From NCBI GenBank assembly GCA_023213315.1, contig JAKCPI010009427.1, forward strand, positions 1 to 64,000: 64,000 bases of DNA. The letters run 5' to 3'. Position 1 is the stretch's first letter; each line of letters begins with the position of its first letter. A program made the translations under genes and the position numbers. This DNA comes from Euborellia annulipes (Eukaryota > Arthropoda > Insecta > Dermaptera > Anisolabididae). The notes below the pieces were generated by a model, which was given only the letters and a program-made list of their open reading frames with translations, searched no databases and was not told the origin of the DNA. This document shows, piece after piece, positions 33,437 through 41,959 of the stretch.

Positions 33437-34050
33437 ATACTATCTGTATCAGCCAAAAGTATCCACTCCGCAGTGCACCCTATCGGTGAGAGAAAACAAC
33501 TCTAAATCTTAGAGATACTATGTCTCTAAACTCTCTAGGAAGGGCTCTAGACAAAGCTCTAGGCAGCTCACCCTATCGGTGAGAGAAAACAACTCTAAAT
33601 CTTAGAGATACCAAGTCACTAAACCCTCTAGGAAGGGCTCTAGACAAAGCTCTAGGCAGCTCACCCTATCGGTGAGAGAAAACAACTCTAAATCTTAGAG
33701 ATACCAAGTCACTAAACCCTCTAGGAAGGGCTCTAGACACAGCTCTAGGCAGCTCACCCTATCGGTGAGAGAAAACAACTCTAAATCTTAGAGATGCCAA
33801 GTCACTAAACCCTCTAGGAAGGGCTCTAGACACAGCTCTAGGCAGCTCACCCTATCGGTGAGAGAAAACAACTCTAAACCAAGTCACTAAACCCTCTAGG
33901 AAGGGCTCTAGACACAGCTCTAGGCAGCTCACCCTATCGGTGAGAGAAAACAACTCTAAATCTTAGAGATACCAAGTCTCTAAACCCTCTAGGAAGGGCT
34001 CTAATCAAAGCTCTAGCCAATGAATACTTTTGGTTGATACAGATAGTGCT
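33437..34050. mobile_element. Inverted-repeat element carrying a minisatellite
   Basis: The ends ACTATCTGTATCAGCCAAAA and the complement near 34022-34049 (TTTTGGTTGATACAGATAGT) form an inverted repeat of about 28 bp. Almost the whole interior is a 93-bp tandem repeat. Confidence 0.75.
33476..34012. repeat. 93-bp minisatellite, six copies
   Basis: Units start at 33476, 33569, 33662, 33755, 33848 and 33930. Four are exactly 93 bp and the fifth is 82 bp, having lost ATCTTAGAGAT. Each contains CACCCTATCGGTGAG, TCTAAATCTTAGAGA and CTCTAGGAAGGGCTCTAG, three imperfect palindromes. Copies differ at only a few positions, so the array is young. Confidence 0.95.
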
Positions 34051-34234
34051 ATTATTTATTATGGTATTTGGAATAAGGATGAAACTTATTTACTGTCCTA
34101 AAAAGAAAATTTCAACATTTAGAATAAATCATTCCGCAGAGGGCGGTAAATAATTGGGAACCACAATTTCATCTGGACCAAATCTTTTGTTTGTTTTAAG
34201 CCTTTTCCCCTTTAATATCTACCTAGGGATGGGA

Positions 34235-34440
34235 GGGGGTTCTGAACCCCATATTATTTTATTTTATTTTTCTTTTAAGGTCTTTTTCGACATCTAAGGC
34301 CATTTAGACCCTATTCCTATTTATTTCAAATGATTGTTAGCCAATTCATTTTTATCGCTTGGAACCGGAAGCGAACCCGTGACCCTAGCACGAAATGTCT
34401 TCTCTCTGACCCACAGGTCATCCCCCCCCCCCTTATAAAT
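34235..34440 (-). mobile_element. tRNA-derived SINE (family 1)
   Basis: On the minus strand a tRNA-like head with B box GGTTCGCTTCC is followed by TTAGATGTCGAAAAAGACCT. Further copies at 44375 and 45174 share GGTCTAAATGGCC and the same tail. Confidence 0.6.
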
Positions 34441-34753
34441 TACTATTTTAAAATAAATACAATGTGAAAAATATATTATTATACGTCTGTGCATAGCTAT
34501 TTAGTTGTGATATGTGCTACACTAGCGTTCATTTCAATTACGAATATTATATTCTCTAGAGACATACCCTAGTATGCTGAGTTACATGATCATGAAATAA
34601 AAAAAAAATTAAATTCTATTTTGAAAAAAAAAAAAAAATTATTTTAAAATTTATGCATTTCTACCTATTTTAAAAAATAACTTGGAATAAGAAAGTTGAG
34701 AATTAAAATTTGCAGCTCTAAAAAAAGAATTTGTCATAGTTTTTGGTTATTTA

Positions 34754-35058
34754 CAGGGGTGTAGTGGAACGGGAACGCGTGGGAACGGAATTCCACTACT
34801 GGTTTCACTCGTTAAAAAAAAATAATAATAACAAATAAAATTAAAATTATTTACGCAAGTAAATAAAATAATACTTTACAAAGATTTTTTAAATTAAGGT
34901 AATGATTTAAGATATGAGTAGTTCATAGTCTAGAATTGCACCATTTCACTATTAATTTTTCTAAAATTTTCCGGGGGAGGCCTGTTCCCACGGTCCCCTC
35001 CATTGGTAAGTCATGTATATAGCGTTCCCACACTGAAAATTTTGCCACTACGCCACTG
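34754..35058. mobile_element. hAT MITE with 8-bp duplication GTTATTTA
   Basis: The ends CAGGGGTGTAGTGG and CCACTACGCCACTG are bordered by GTTATTTA at 34746-34753 and 35059-35066. There is no coding sequence. Confidence 0.93.
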
Positions 35059-35164
35059 GTTATTTATCATAGAATGAATAATAAAATTATTAAATGTATT
35101 AAATCCAATTAATACGATACAGCTGTGGGGGATTGGAGAGGGTTATGAATACATAATTTTATAT

Positions 35165-35335
35165 TGGGTCTTATCAATAATTGCTTGAACGTTTACTTTT
35201 GATATTTTTGAGGTTCTCGGAATTTTCAAACAAATATTAGATAATATTTAGTACCCGAAAATTTATTAAATATTGTCAAATATTTATTTGAATATTCCAA
35301 AAACCTGGAAAATATCAAAAGTAAACCTTCAAGCA
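35165..35335. mobile_element. Foldback MITE with 65-bp arms
   Basis: CAATAATTGCTTGAACGTTT at 35169 and its near complement ending at 35330 enclose inverted arms with TTACTTTTGATATTTT, around an AATATTTAG centre. Confidence 0.7.
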
Positions 35336-36924
35336 ATTATTGAGTATTTTAACTTTGGTTGTTTTCATTGAATAATTGGGATGTTTTTTGTTGAAAACCT
35401 GGTGTTGCTCTGCCACTATAAATAACCCTGATATGAATGATTATATCTAGCATATTTAGATATATAAAGGATAATTTTTTTCTATGATAAATAAATAGCC
35501 AAATTTCCACTTTACACCAGAATATTATTAATGTGGAACGTTTTTTTTTTTTTTTGTTTTTTTTTTATATTCATGTAGTCTTTGTTTAGTCTCCTATTCA
35601 TTTTACATATTCAAGGTTCTTTTTTGTTATGCCTTAATTTATATAAGAATTATACAAACGAATTAAAAATAATTTTATCTTGAAAATTTATTATTTATTA
35701 TCAAAATAAATTGTTACGAAAAAAAAGACTTATTTATTATATATATATATATACATATATATATTTTAGAGAAATTTGGTTAAGTAAGTGAATTAATTTA
35801 AAATCATATTTATTTTAGAATAAATTTAGTAAAATACACAAAACGAACGAAAATTCATAGAAAAATATAAAATAATATTCTACAATATAAAACGAAAAAA
35901 AAATAGAAGGAAATAATAAAATTTTCAAAATTTAATTTTAGAAGTAGCAGTAATAATTGTATTTTCTTTTTATAAAAATGTGATCGAGAGCGATACCTAG
36001 AACTCGAAGAGGTTAACAAAAACGAAAGCAAAACTTTGAGATGAATACAGAGAATAAGACCACGTAACAAAAAGCTGTGACAGGTAGCAAAGAATTTGAA
36101 CAAAACAACAACTTATAATCCTAAAAAGGATAGGCTCGCAATAAACCACTCAGTTATTAAATCCCTCATTGCATGAATCGAGTAAATATTTATTTTAGAA
36201 TTTATTTGATTTCCCATAAGTGTACAAAAGGCCATTTTAAACTAGTTTCTTTTGACAACCATCAAAGAAAAAAAAATCCATAATTTTAAATAAGCATATA
36301 TATATATAGCATAATTACATAATATTAACTATGGAACGAGAAAAATCCATAATTTTTCTCTCAGTCATAATTTTAGAGAGTAAATGAAAAAATTTTTAAA
36401 CGGATACTATATTGGTTAATATACGAGTATATTATATATTATTCTAAAATATTAGACATGCTTTTTCAGAGGAATCCAAAGTGGACAAAATATATGTAAG
36501 AAATCGAAAAATTTTAAAAATACACTATCAGTAATTTTCAGCTTCTTAGCACCTTGGTGCTAAAAAACTGAATAATATTTTATTTTTGAAAAATACATCC
36601 TCGCTGGGTGTACAAAATCCGCTGATCTTAGTAACAAAGACAAGAGGCTTAAAAACAATATAAAAAAAAAAGTAAATTAATTAAATAAAATGACAAGTGA
36701 AGATAAACATATATATATATATATATATATATAATCTATTGTGTTATCAATTTGTACCTCTCTTGGGCAATATTTCGGACATATCGCATTTAAGTACTTT
36801 AATTTTCAAAAAAAAATTATTGTCAAATATATAGCGGATTTGACAAGTATAGCGAGGATATTTGATTTATATATAAAGCATGTCCAAATTATATATCTAT
36901 TTATTTTCAAATTTTAAAACTCAC

Positions 36925-36954
36925 CCTGGACACCGACGAATTGAGCTTTCTTGA
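36925..36954 (-). CDS. unc-13: unc-13 30-bp microexon (C2A beta strand 1)
   Basis: The exon is flanked by an acceptor (TTTGTTTCAG, ending at 36955) and a donor (GTGAGT, from 36924). It holds two bases, nine codons and one base, and reads VKKAQFVGVQ when the neighbouring bases are added. Vertebrate Munc13-1 has VKKAKFDGAQ at the same place, immediately before the conserved FNTYVTLK segment that lies in the next exon. Phase in (2 bases) and phase out (1 base) match both neighbours exactly. The 244-bp intron to the first exon is unusually short for this locus, while the next intron is 7 kb. The exon is too short for gene finders that score ORFs, so it is easily missed. The match of sequence, splice sites and phase makes the call strong. 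Confidence 0.85.
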
Positions 36955-37199
36955 CTGAAACAAATAAAAAAAAAATCGAAATTAGTTGACTTTGTAAAAC
37001 TTGAAGATAAAAGAACAAACAAACACATAAATTGCATAGAATTGGATATCGGTAGGTAAGTGGGCGTGTGGGCGCATCGTTTGACAGATGGGCGCACGTG
37101 GGTGCGTTGGGGGCCGGTTTGGGGGACGCTAGTGGGGGGACGGAGGGCTGATGTTATATAGATATAGATACGGAAAAGGGAACGAGCGAGGCGTCGTAC
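36955..37199 (-). other. unc-13 intron 1 (short)
   Basis: This intron of about 245 bp has a GTACGA donor and a TTTCAG acceptor. It contains no repeat I recognise; its upstream half is G/C-rich and its downstream half A/T-rich. Confidence 0.7.
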
Positions 37200-37560
37200 C
37201 TCGCACGCCCATGTAGTAGCCGGGTAGCGCGTAGGCGTAAGGGTGCCGCGAACGCAGGCGGCGACTGCCGCCGTGCTGTCGCCGCCTTGCGTGCATCGGC
37301 CAGTGGCCAACCGTTGCCGGCACTTGCCAGCCTAGTATGGTGAAGTGTTTCCACCTCCGACACTAGTCTCCTAGCCTCCACCACCACCACCGCCGGCGCC
37401 GACCGCCGTCCGTAGGTCGCCCTCGCATGCGCACCCAACGGAGTCAGATCAGGAGCCACCGTCGCACTAGAGGTTAACGGGCTCCCGGCGCCTCCGTGGC
37501 CATAGGTGGTGGTGGTAGTGGTGGCGGATCACAGGGGTGGTGGGTACACATCACCACGTG
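37040..37560 (-). promoter_or_regulatory. GC-rich CpG island: probable unc-13 promoter and 5'UTR
   Basis: About 500 bp of GC-rich, CpG-rich sequence stands alone in very AT-rich surroundings. It overlaps the first coding exon of unc-13 and extends upstream of it on the minus strand. It includes CCA/CCG triplet runs near 37378-37400 and TGG runs near 37505-37525. Three overlapping open frames appear here simply because stops are rare in GC-rich DNA. The position supports a promoter plus 5' leader. No TATA box or initiator is unambiguous. Confidence 0.5.
37200..37296 (-). CDS. unc-13: unc-13 first coding exon (N-terminal, start tentative)
   Basis: This is the 5'-most coding exon I can connect to unc-13. 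It ends in GGC GTG CGA G followed by the donor GTACGA at 37199. Its last G joins the first two bases (TC) of the microexon to give Val, reading MGVRVKKAQF across the junction. This corresponds to the start of the C2A domain in long Munc13/UNC-13 isoforms. Two in-frame starts are possible: ATG at 37210-37212, giving a very short MGVR leader, or ATG at 37294-37296, giving a 32-codon Arg/Tyr-rich leader. The frame is open back to a stop near 37365. Codon use is GC-rich because the exon lies in the GC-rich island. The join is firm because the phases match. The start codon, and whether a further upstream exon exists, is inference. RNA-seq would decide it. Confidence 0.55.
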
Positions 37561-38185
37561 CCCTCTTTCCTCCTTATTTCATTCACCATTTGTTTTATTG
37601 ACCGAAATCAAAAAGCATCCCTTCTACTACACCTATTTCTTCATCCACTTTGGATTTTTTTTTTTTTAGAATTTATTTCCTTAACTCGAGCAAAACATGT
37701 TATATTATTAATAAAGACTAAAATTTAAAGGAGGTCGTCCCAGGATTTGCGTGAATATGCATGCGCACAAGAGGTCAAGAGAGTTTTTCGAGTATTTTTG
37801 ATAAGAAGGTTGGAGAAGAACATCAAGGAAATATATATACATAGCATATGTGCAGGCGTTCCAAAGCATCACCCCCACTCATTCATGAATAAAGTAAAAA
37901 CAATTTCCAGTTTGTAAATTCGTAGTTACTAGCAACTTCCTTAATAAGGATGGCTGTCTACCACTTTCTATAAAAAAAAATATCATTAGGCTGCAGTCAA
38001 ACAGAAATAGATATAGATCGTCGCGATTGAATAAATTCCTCAAATTCATAGTTAATATAATAATATAATAGATATAGATCGTAGCGAAATTCCTCAAACT
38101 CATAAGTTCACCATTTGATCTTTGACTAGTTTCTGGCAGGGACGTTTATGATTCATTTCAGTGAATATATATATATATATATATA

Positions 38186-38624
38186 TATAAATATATATGC
38201 GAAGATAAGTTTTCTCGGGTTGAGTCGCGTGTGATGTTGAGATTTACTCGACGTTTCGGCTCTCCTTTTGGAGCCATTTTCAAGAGTATGGGATTAGGGG
38301 GGAATTGTTGGGGTGGTTTGTTTACGGGGTCGCAGTCTTGCTGTTCCCCAGGTCAATTTGGTGGATGCCTCAGAGGCTTGGATTGGTCTCTGAGAGCAGG
38401 AGGAAGGTTGAGTGTGTGTAATTGCGTTTGTGTTCGGTTTAGGTTGACTACGGGGCCTCAATCTGTCTCCCTAAGTCGATGTGTTATTGGTTTGGTTAGT
38501 GGATATGATAGGGGTTTGGGTTTGTTTCTGAGATTTAGATTGTGTGTGTGTGTGTGTGTGATCGTGTCTGTGTTTAATTTAGGTTGACTTTGAGGCCTCA
38601 ATCTGCCTACTCCCACAGTCGATG

Positions 38625-38632
<8 letters not shown>
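38186..38632 (-). mobile_element. Penelope-like 3' region, copy 1 (inverted)
   Basis: Read on the minus strand this is about 95% identical to 41272-41700. It contains the same Thr/Gln/Pro-rich coding tail, broken here by changes, then the hammerhead-like motif, and ends at AAACTTATCTTCGC beside a (TA)n run. Confidence 0.6.
38245..38288 (-). ncRNA. Hammerhead-like motif with U3/A8 core, Penelope-like context
   Basis: Stem I TACTC/GAGTA (5 bp), core TTGAAAA, one unpaired T, stem II GGCTC/GAGCC, then GAAAC and GTC. Core positions 3 and 8 are U and A, as in the unrelated 8-kb family. Confidence 0.45.
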
Positions 38633-38673
<41 letters not shown>

Positions 38674-38682
38674 ATTGCTGTT

Positions 38683-38872
38683 GGAGTGGAGTCAGCCAAA
38701 GGAAATAATAAAAAACAATTTTTTCTGTCGACGTTTCGAGCGCCAATCACGCTCTTCCTCGGGACAGTCTAATGTCAATTTTTACGGATAGTGGTAAAAT
38801 GAGTATCATTTGACATCACTAAACTTATTATTTCCTTTGGCTGACTCCACTCCAACAGCAATAATTAACCCT
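38683..38872. mobile_element. Foldback element with 40-bp arms and a hammerhead-like motif
   Basis: ATTATTGCTGTTGGAGTGGA and its complement at 38852-38871 flank CAGCCAAAGGAAATAATA arms. The motif lies inside the left part. (TA)n runs border the element. Confidence 0.75.
38725..38767 (-). ncRNA. Hammerhead-like motif with C4 core
   Basis: Stem I CTGTC/GACAG (5 bp), core CCGAGGA, one unpaired A, stem II GAGCG/CGCTC with loop TGATTGG, then GAAAC and GTC. Position 4 is C, as in the unrelated motif at 15265. Confidence 0.45.
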
Positions 38873-39102
38873 CACAGCCAGTACAAAAATATATATATAT
38901 ATATATATATATACTTGGGTGATAGTTTGAACCGTCGTGGGGATAGATTAAGAATATAAAAAGATGAAATAATGATAGAAAAATAAGAAAATTCACTGAG
39001 GTTTCTACGTCCAGAGATTGGTTGAGAGAATTGTCTCATACGAAAACATTTAGGGCAAATAAACGGAGAATCTCGCTAGGTGGGGATATAAATGAAACTA
39101 AG

Positions 39103-39385
39103 ATTTAGGCGAATAGCCGAGGGGATAAAGCACTTAAGCTTTTAATTCTGAGTTGAGGACAACTCGAGTTCAAATCCACCTCTTGGGAAAAAATTATCCA
39201 ACTCTATTTGAGATGCCTCCTTCTGAGAAAGGAAACGGGAACCCACTTTCGTATTATTCTCATGAAAATTACTCCTCTAAGTAACCAGAACGTGTCAGTT
39301 ATGACACTAATGACTGAAGAGAGAGGACTTAGTAGAAGTCGCTATGACGACAGATACTATTTAGATATCAACAGTTAATACCTAA
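39103..39385 (+). mobile_element. tRNA-derived SINE (family 2)
   Basis: The plus strand has an A-box-like TAGCCGAGGGGATAAAGC and a B-box-like GAGTTCAAATCC at the correct spacing for a Ser/Leu-type tRNA ancestor, followed by about 200 bp ending CAGTTAATACCTAAGCCAC. Confidence 0.65.
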
Positions 39386-39614
39386 GCCACAGGTGTGCAA
39401 ATTTTTTTTCCACACAGGTGAATTTCAGAAAAAAATAATTCTCAGGTCTATGAATTGTTTATTTAATTATTTAGCGTTTAAATTTAGAAAAGTGTGATTA
39501 TTACTCCAAAAAATATATATTTAATCTTGCGGAAGCGATTTTGAAGGACCTGTCAAAAAAATCTAAACAGGAAAAAAGGTGAGATATGAGAAAGATAATC
39601 AAAATTTGGAGAAT

Positions 39615-39639
39615 TAGTACACATTTTTACTTTCTCTTA

Positions 39640-39725
<86 letters not shown>

Positions 39726-40306
39726 GAAAGTATTGGATTCTTGTCAAAAATTCAATGTCAAGTTTTTGATGGATATACACGGTCCCCTGAATCCAAAAAG
39801 TGGTTTTCGCAACATGGTCTGTCTGTCAATCTGTGTCTGTCTGTGAACAAAATATCTCAAGAATCAAAAGAGCTAGGAGGTTGAAATTTTAGGGACGTAA
39901 CACGAAGCTTTTTAACAAAATCGGCCAAAAAGTACTAGTACTCTATTGAAGTACTTTTTCAATTTTTTTCGATTTTCTCAAAATTAGCTCCAACGATTTT
40001 GTTTAAAATTCATAAATCAATTATTTTTTACATGCTCTTTAAAATGCATATTCTCATTTTGCCCTTGAAATCTTCTGAAGCACACTTTACTCTAGAACTT
40101 CATAGGAAAGATGGGAGAAATGGTTGTCATGGTTACAAAAAATAAATATTTACCCATGTTTACAAATTTTACATCTTGAATTCTAACAATTCGGCGGAAA
40201 CGAAATATATCTCGACACAAAAAAATGACAAGCACAGAAAACAACTCTTGATTACCGAAAGTAAGAGAGTTTTGCGCTGTGCCACCAGTCACACCAGATT
40301 TTTTTT
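39615..40306 (+). mobile_element. Repeat A, most complete copy
   Basis: This shows the full order. A hairpin of TTACTTTCTCTTACC and GAGAGAAAGTA comes first, here expanded by (TA)n and (AG)n. It is followed by TTTTGATGGATATACACGGT, GTCTGTCTGTGAACAAAATA, GAGCTAGGAGGTTGAAATTT, AAAATCGGCCAAAAAGTACT, TTTTTCGATTTTCTCAAAAT, ATTCTCATTTTGCCCTTGAA, GAAATGGTTGTCATGGTTAC and ATATATCTCGACAC. A closing hairpin with GACAAGCACAGAAAACAAC and CCAGTCACACCAGATT ends it. There is no reading frame. It is a non-autonomous element of about 690 bp. Confidence 0.8.
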
Positions 40307-40329
40307 TAAATTTATGATGATTCTTTATT

Positions 40330-40455
40330 GAACAATCCTCTTATAAGATGCGACTGAGAAAAGGAATATGCTTGCCTAACACTTGATTAGGGAAGAAGAA
40401 AACTGACATAAGAAGAAAATGCAACCCTTAGCTTTGTTAACTCGCTATTTACCAG
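40330..40455 (+). mobile_element. Repeat B, heavily degraded fragment
   Basis: It keeps AACTGACATAAG, CAACCCTTAGCTTTG and TTAACTCG in the order seen in other repeat B copies. Confidence 0.3.
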
Positions 40456-40961
40456 AAAAGTGATGTGATTGACAAAAAAAGCATTAAAAAATTGACCCCT
40501 TTTCTTCTTAATTTTTTACTTTATTATTTATTTTTTAGTAACTTTTACTTAGAGTTTGTATTGGTTGAAGAGGTCGTTGGCAAGTTGGTTGGGTCAAGTT
40601 AAACAAAACATTTTGCATCACTTCTATTGGTTGATTAATTATAATCACACAAGGGCTTATTCAAGTATACGAGAAAATGATCCCATTTATAAAAAAAATT
40701 ATTTGCTTCAATCTAAAAAAAAAGAATACTAGATGTACGATAGATAAAATAGAATAAATAATAAGTAATTTAAGTACCTAGTAAAAATAATGATTGCTTT
40801 TGAAGATGATAATAATACAAAGTTTAATATTTCCTTTATACAACTCTCGAAATAGGCAGTATCAATTATCAAGTAAATTTTCATTATTAAAGTGTGAATA
40901 ATGAGAATTAAAAATAAGTACATAAAACAATTTTAATCATGATTAAGAGAAAATGAAATAA

Positions 40962-41121
40962 AAGTTGTTGGATAATAATTAATAACCTGAATGAAATTAT
41001 CTATAGAAAAAATATTAAAATAGATATGAGAGGGTTACCAACGTAACAATGTGAATATTTTAATATTTTTCTTCTATAGATAATTTCATTCAGATTATTA
41101 ATTATTATCCAACAACTTTTA
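40962..41121. repeat. Inverted repeat with 65-bp arms
   Basis: AAAGTTGTTGGATAATAATT at 40963 and its complement ending at 41119 enclose a centre with AGAGGGTTACCAACGTAAC. It forms the 5' border of the Penelope-like fragment. A related TGTTGCCAACATAACACAC lies at 41772. Confidence 0.75.
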
Positions 41122-41129
41122 TTATATGC

Positions 41130-41597
41130 TTGATGGCAGTCAAGACCTCGAGCGCCATAGCAGTAAGAAAAACCAAAACACAAATCACTTCGACCATCAA
41201 CACGCAAACCGCCACCACACAACCCAACACATCTCAAAGACAAACACAAGCCTCGGAAACATCCGGCAATACATCGACTGGGGGAGTAGGCAGATTGAGG
41301 CCCCAATGTCAACCTAAATTAAACACAGACACGATCACACACACACACACCCAATCTAAATCTCAGAAACAAACCCAATCTCCTAACACATCCACTAACC
41401 AAACCAACAACACATCGACTTGGGGAGGCAGACTGAGGCCCCGTAGTCAACCCAAACCGAACACAAACGCAATTACACACACTCAACCTTCCTCCTGCTC
41501 TCAGAGACCAAACCAAGCCTCTGAGGCATCCAAATTGACCTGGGGACCAGCAAGACTGCGACCCCGTAAACAAACCATCCCAACAATTCCACCCTAA
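41130..41597 (+). CDS. Penelope-like retroelement ORF tail (fragment), Thr/Gln-rich
   Basis: A 155-codon open frame is rich in Thr, Gln, Ser and Pro. It has three spaced repeats: GGVGRLRPQCQPK, WGGRLRPRSQPK and WGPARLRPRKQ. The frame ends in IPTIPP just before the hammerhead-like motif at 41603. A low-complexity C-terminus directly followed by a hammerhead fits my memory of Penelope-like elements. However, neither the reverse transcriptase nor the GIY-YIG nuclease is present, so the assignment is an inference. The upstream border is the inverted repeat at 40962-41121. The same region is present in inverse orientation at 38.2-38.6 kb with the frame broken. The GT-rich antisense open frames are shadows. 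Confidence 0.4.
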   Translation: MMAVKTSSAIAVRKTKTQITSTINTQTATTQPNTSQRQTQASETSGNTSTGGVGRLRPQCQPKLNTDTITHTHTQSKSQKQTQSPNTSTNQTNNTSTWGGRLRPRSQPKPNTNAITHTQPSSCSQRPNQASEASKLTWGPARLRPRKQTIPTIPP

Positions 41598-41602
41598 TTC
41601 CA

Positions 41603-41646
41603 TACTCTTGAAAATGGCTCCAAAAGGAGAGCCGAAACGTCAAGTA
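41603..41646 (+). ncRNA. Hammerhead-like motif with U3/A8 core, second Penelope-like copy
   Basis: It is the same as 38245-38288 in core (TTGAAAA), stem II (GGCTC/GAGCC), GAAAC and GTC. One stem I pair next to the cleavage site is lost (C opposite A). Confidence 0.4.
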
Positions 41647-41689
41647 AATCTCAACATCACACGCGACTCAACCTGAGAAAACTTATCTT

Positions 41690-41745
<56 letters not shown>

Positions 41746-41959
41746 GTGTTGCTATGTTCTCTCTTATTAAAGTGTTGCCAACATAACACACATCAAAGGT
41801 TAACTTTGAAATGAATGGTTCTGTTAATAATAATTGAGACATTAATGAAATTTTCATTCTGATTGATTTTCTACTCTCATATTAATGTAACTTTAATATT
41901 GTGTATTTTTTGTTGTTTAAAAATATAAAATATTTCTGAAATAGCTCTTAGGGGATACT

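Larger units (their letters stand above)
29878..36924 (-). other. unc-13 intron 2 (7.0 kb)
   Basis: This is an AT-rich intron. It holds a non-LTR-like repeat remnant (30744-31100), a hAT MITE with perfect target duplication (31622-32098), a 93-bp minisatellite inside an inverted-repeat element (33437-34050), a SINE (34235-34440), another hAT MITE (34754-35058) and a short foldback (35165-35335). The stretches 32110-33430 and 35340-36920 show only simple AT-rich sequence, (TA)n tracts and low-complexity open frames. Confidence 0.8.

Noticed and set aside
33476..34012. Regularly spaced repeats resembling a CRISPR array
   Set aside because: The 93-bp units are contiguous with no unique spacers, and the genome is eukaryotic.
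35855..36103. 82-codon hydrophobic frame
   Set aside because: Leu/Phe/Ser low complexity from AT-rich DNA, with no start context or splice signals.
37129..37459. Three overlapping long minus-strand frames in the GC-rich island
   Set aside because: Only the frame that joins the unc-13 microexon in phase has support. The others arise because stop codons are rare in GC-rich DNA.
41319..41603. Minus-strand Cys/Gly/Val-rich frame, and its counterpart at 38231-38587 plus
   Set aside because: Both are antisense to the Thr/Gln-rich Penelope-like tail. The GT-rich strand simply lacks stops.
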